Below, in pieces: positions 34,724 to 36,631 of a stretch of 36,631 nt of DNA. Where the stretch lies: assembly GCA_018713045.1 (NCBI GenBank), contig DVFV01000020.1:1-36631 (forward strand), in the 5' to 3' direction. Below the pieces are notes generated by a model. That model ran no database searches. It worked only from the letters and a program-made list of their open reading frames with translations, and was not told where the DNA came from. Position 1 is the stretch's first letter. Every line of letters begins with the position of its first letter. The stretch comes from Candidatus Coprosoma intestinipullorum (lineage in GTDB: Bacteria; Bacillota_I; Bacilli_A; RF39; UBA660). The position numbers and the translations under genes were made by a program.

Positions 34724-34757
34724 ACTTCCTAATTTGGCACAATTTTACTTTCTAATT
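34716..34757. repeat. Flanking direct repeat, copy 2
   Basis: 39 of 42 positions match 26323-26364. It lies at the truncation point of the DUF4143 remnant and covers the last codons (SKIVPN) of the small upstream gene. Together the copies enclose the 8.4-kb segment with both GlyRS genes and the synthetase-like cluster. Confidence 0.8.
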
Positions 34758-34956
34758 CTGTATAAAAAAGTTCAATGTCAGTATACCAAGTATTCTTAGA
34801 AGTATCAATTGCTAATTTTAATATCTCAAGATCTTTTTTATTTAAATTTGATATATCAAATATAACTTCTTTATAATCTTCAAATTTTATTAAAGGAACT
34901 TTATACGTAATAACATCATTTGTATGCGCATTTTCTACATCTATCCATGCCATCAT
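34729..34956 (-). CDS. Small protein of unknown function
   Basis: About 75 aa, acidic and hydrophobic mixed, beginning MMAWIDVENAHTND and ending in LESKIVPN. I do not recognise the family. The track start was trimmed by 16 codons because GAAGG lies 8 nt before this ATG. The last residues are encoded by the flanking repeat, so the natural C terminus may have been replaced during rearrangement. It is 19 bp after the ABC-F gene and could be co-transcribed with it. Confidence 0.45.
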   Translation of the reverse strand: MMAWIDVENAHTNDVITYKVPLIKFEDYKEVIFDISNLNKKDLEILKLAIDTSKNTWYTDIELFYTELESKIVPN

Positions 34957-34975
34957 AATTAAAACCTTCTTTCCT

Positions 34976-36583
34976 TTATTTCTTATGCTCCTTATAATAA
35001 TCATAATTACCTAAATAAGAAATCAAATGTTTATCTTCTATATATATAACCCTTTCTGCTATTTTATTTATAAAATATCTGTCGTGTGAAACAAATAATA
35101 AAGTACCTTTATAATTTCCAAGGGCATCCTCGAGAATCTCTCTCGTATCTATATCGATGTGATTAGTCGGTTCATCGAGAATCAAAAAATTCGCGTTTTT
35201 CTGAATTAGTTCAAAGAGTTTAAGTCTGACCTTTTCTCCACCGGACAAAGTTCCAACTCTTTTAAATACATTTTCTCCATAAAATAAAAACTTTGAAAGG
35301 GCCGCCCGAAGATGCGTCTCATCACCGTTAAATACCTTCCGCGAAATATCTAAAACCGTCTTGTTATCATCATCGAAATGTATCTCCTGCGGAATATATC
35401 CAATAGAAACTCGGCTTCCAATTTTAATCCTATCATTTTCATTTCTCAAAATCGCCTTGATAAAAGTCGATTTTCCGCTACCGTTTTTCCCCATTAAACA
35501 AACCTTTTCACCATACTTTAAAATCATAGAAGCTTTATTTAATAACTCTTTATCACCAGCCATCAAATCTAAATCGTCCACCTTTAAAACTTCATTCCCT
35601 GACCTATCATCGATTTCAAAATCCAAAGGAAGCTTCTTTTTTACTTCCGGCTTATCTATCATTTCCATTCTCTCTATTCTTCTTTCGATATTTGCTGCTC
35701 TTCTAAAAAATACCGGATTATCGCCTTCTGTTCCCCACTGCCTAAGTCTCTTGATTGCGGCCCTCATCGCCTCTATCTGTTTTTGTTGATTCTTATAATT
35801 TTCAAACTCAGCCAAAGTCCTTCTTTCACTTTCTTTTAAATAATAAGAATAATTTCCATTATAAACATCTGCCTTACCTTTATCGACAAACACAATTTTA
35901 TTTACAACCTTATCTAAAAAATACCTGTCATGTGAACTTATAATAATCGTTCCTTTATAATTTCCTAAAAACTTCTCAAACCACTCTAAAGTATCAATAT
36001 CCAAATGATTAGTCGGTTCATCCAAAAGTAAAATATCGGGATTTCTAATAATAAGTGAAGCCAAATTTACAATCGTTTTTTCACCACCTGATAAGGCATT
36101 AAAACTTCTCTCTAACATATCATCCGTTATTTTAAAGCCACCGCAGACCTTACTTATCTTTTCATTTATCTCATATCCTCCTAAAGTCTGAAACTCATCT
36201 TGTAGCCTTCCATAACCCTTAAGCGCCTTATCTAACTCTTTAGAAGAAAGAGTCGCAAAACTGTTCTCATATTCCCGCATCCTCTTTTCAATATCAAAGA
36301 GTTTTGAAAAATTTTTAAGTAACATATCTCTTACTTTTAAATCGTCAGAAACCCGAGGAGGAATCTGTGAAAGCAGCCCTAAAGTTGCACCTTTACGAAT
36401 AGAAAGTGTTCCAAAGTCAAGTTTCTCTTCACCGGCAATTATTTTAAAAATAGTTGTCTTTCCGCATCCATTAGGTCCAATCAAACCAATCCTATCGCCA
36501 GTATTTGCCTCAAAGTCAAAGCCATCTAAAACGTTTTTAAACCCAAAACTTCGTTTGGCCTTATTTAAACTTATCTCTATCAC
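34976..36583 (-). CDS. ABC-F family ATPase
   Basis: 535 aa, two ATPase domains and no membrane segments. Site 1: GPNGCGKTT, LSGGEKTIVNLASL and LLLDEPTNHLD. Site 2: GKNGSGKST, LSGGEKVRLKLFEL and LILDEPTNHID. A linker rich in Arg, Lys and Glu (about residues 235-320) joins them, as in ribosome-binding ABC-F proteins. Members act on the ribosome in translation control or protect it from antibiotics; this one lacks a clear resistance-type long linker, so I leave the role open. The start is GTG with AGAGGTG 7 nt upstream. It lies outside the repeat-flanked segment, so a link with the cluster is not implied. Confidence 0.92.
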   Translation of the reverse strand: MIEISLNKAKRSFGFKNVLDGFDFEANTGDRIGLIGPNGCGKTTIFKIIAGEEKLDFGTLSIRKGATLGLLSQIPPRVSDDLKVRDMLLKNFSKLFDIEKRMREYENSFATLSSKELDKALKGYGRLQDEFQTLGGYEINEKISKVCGGFKITDDMLERSFNALSGGEKTIVNLASLIIRNPDILLLDEPTNHLDIDTLEWFEKFLGNYKGTIIISSHDRYFLDKVVNKIVFVDKGKADVYNGNYSYYLKESERRTLAEFENYKNQQKQIEAMRAAIKRLRQWGTEGDNPVFFRRAANIERRIERMEMIDKPEVKKKLPLDFEIDDRSGNEVLKVDDLDLMAGDKELLNKASMILKYGEKVCLMGKNGSGKSTFIKAILRNENDRIKIGSRVSIGYIPQEIHFDDDNKTVLDISRKVFNGDETHLRAALSKFLFYGENVFKRVGTLSGGEKVRLKLFELIQKNANFLILDEPTNHIDIDTREILEDALGNYKGTLLFVSHDRYFINKIAERVIYIEDKHLISYLGNYDYYKEHKK

Positions 36584-36631
36584 TTTAAATCACCTCTCCT
36601 CTTAAAGCATCTACTCTCTTTTTAAATTTAT

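Noticed and set aside
34976-36583. ABC-F ATPase as a resistance gene of the synthetase-like cluster
   Set aside because: It lies outside the repeat-flanked segment and looks like an ordinary ABC-F protein; proximity alone is not enough.
1-36631. CRISPR arrays, transposases, integrases, rRNA
   Set aside because: None seen. The only regularly repeated DNA is the LysM region, which is coding.

Overview
The window looks like a chromosomal segment of a very AT-rich, low-GC Gram-positive bacterium of the Bacilli / Erysipelotrichia / RF39 type. The support is indirect: strong AGGAGG-type Shine-Dalgarno sites, several GTG starts, peptidoglycan enzymes (amidase with LysM repeats, PdaA-like deacetylase), and many genes packed on one strand. 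UGA works as a stop (for example at the end of ogt), so this is not a UGA=Trp mollicute. Species was not identified.

Layout. 1-4.5 kb: NatAB-type ABC exporter plus sirtuin, a candidate type I toxin-antitoxin locus in a gap where the ORF track shows nothing, an Ogt-type alkyltransferase and CorA. 4.7-7.4 kb: a HAD-like protein, tRNA-Val(GAC), an AlbA_2/HATPase regulator bracketed by a repeated motif, and tRNA-Thr(GGT). 7.5-12.2 kb: sugar phosphomutase, a kinase-fold protein, a PdaA-like deacetylase and a convergent LysM amidase. 12.3-15.1 kb: a small accessory block (DUF4143 ATPase with two palindromic operators; AbiE type IV toxin-antitoxin pair with its operator). 15.3-20.4 kb: GT2 glycosyltransferase and CmpB-like membrane protein, guanylate kinase, and two unknown proteins. 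20.5-25.1 kb: a MarR-controlled heterodimeric ABC exporter. 25.3-26.1 kb: a DUF362 gene broken by one missing base. 26.3-34.8 kb: an AT-rich segment flanked by two ~42-bp direct repeats. 34.7-36.6 kb: a small unknown gene and an ABC-F ATPase.

The most interesting region is 27.98-34.17 kb. Six tightly packed genes run in one direction: an AsnRS-like catalytic domain without an anticodon-binding domain, an AlaRS-like catalytic fragment without editing or C-Ala domains, a second complete glycyl-tRNA synthetase, an MccF-like S66 peptidase, an amidohydrolase-2 family enzyme and a methyltransferase. A first GlyRS with its own promoter follows. MccF-type peptidases confer immunity to aminoacyl-nucleotide (microcin C-type) antibiotics, and duplicated synthetases commonly protect producers of synthetase inhibitors. 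My inference is a biosynthetic and self-resistance cluster for an aminoacylated small molecule that may target glycyl-tRNA synthetase. This is a hypothesis from gene content only.

The second notable item is the 2.78-3.0 kb locus: a short hydrophobic peptide behind a hairpin-masked Shine-Dalgarno site, a convergent ~67-nt RNA ending in a perfect terminator, and 10-nt complementarity between the 5' and 3' parts of the toxin mRNA.
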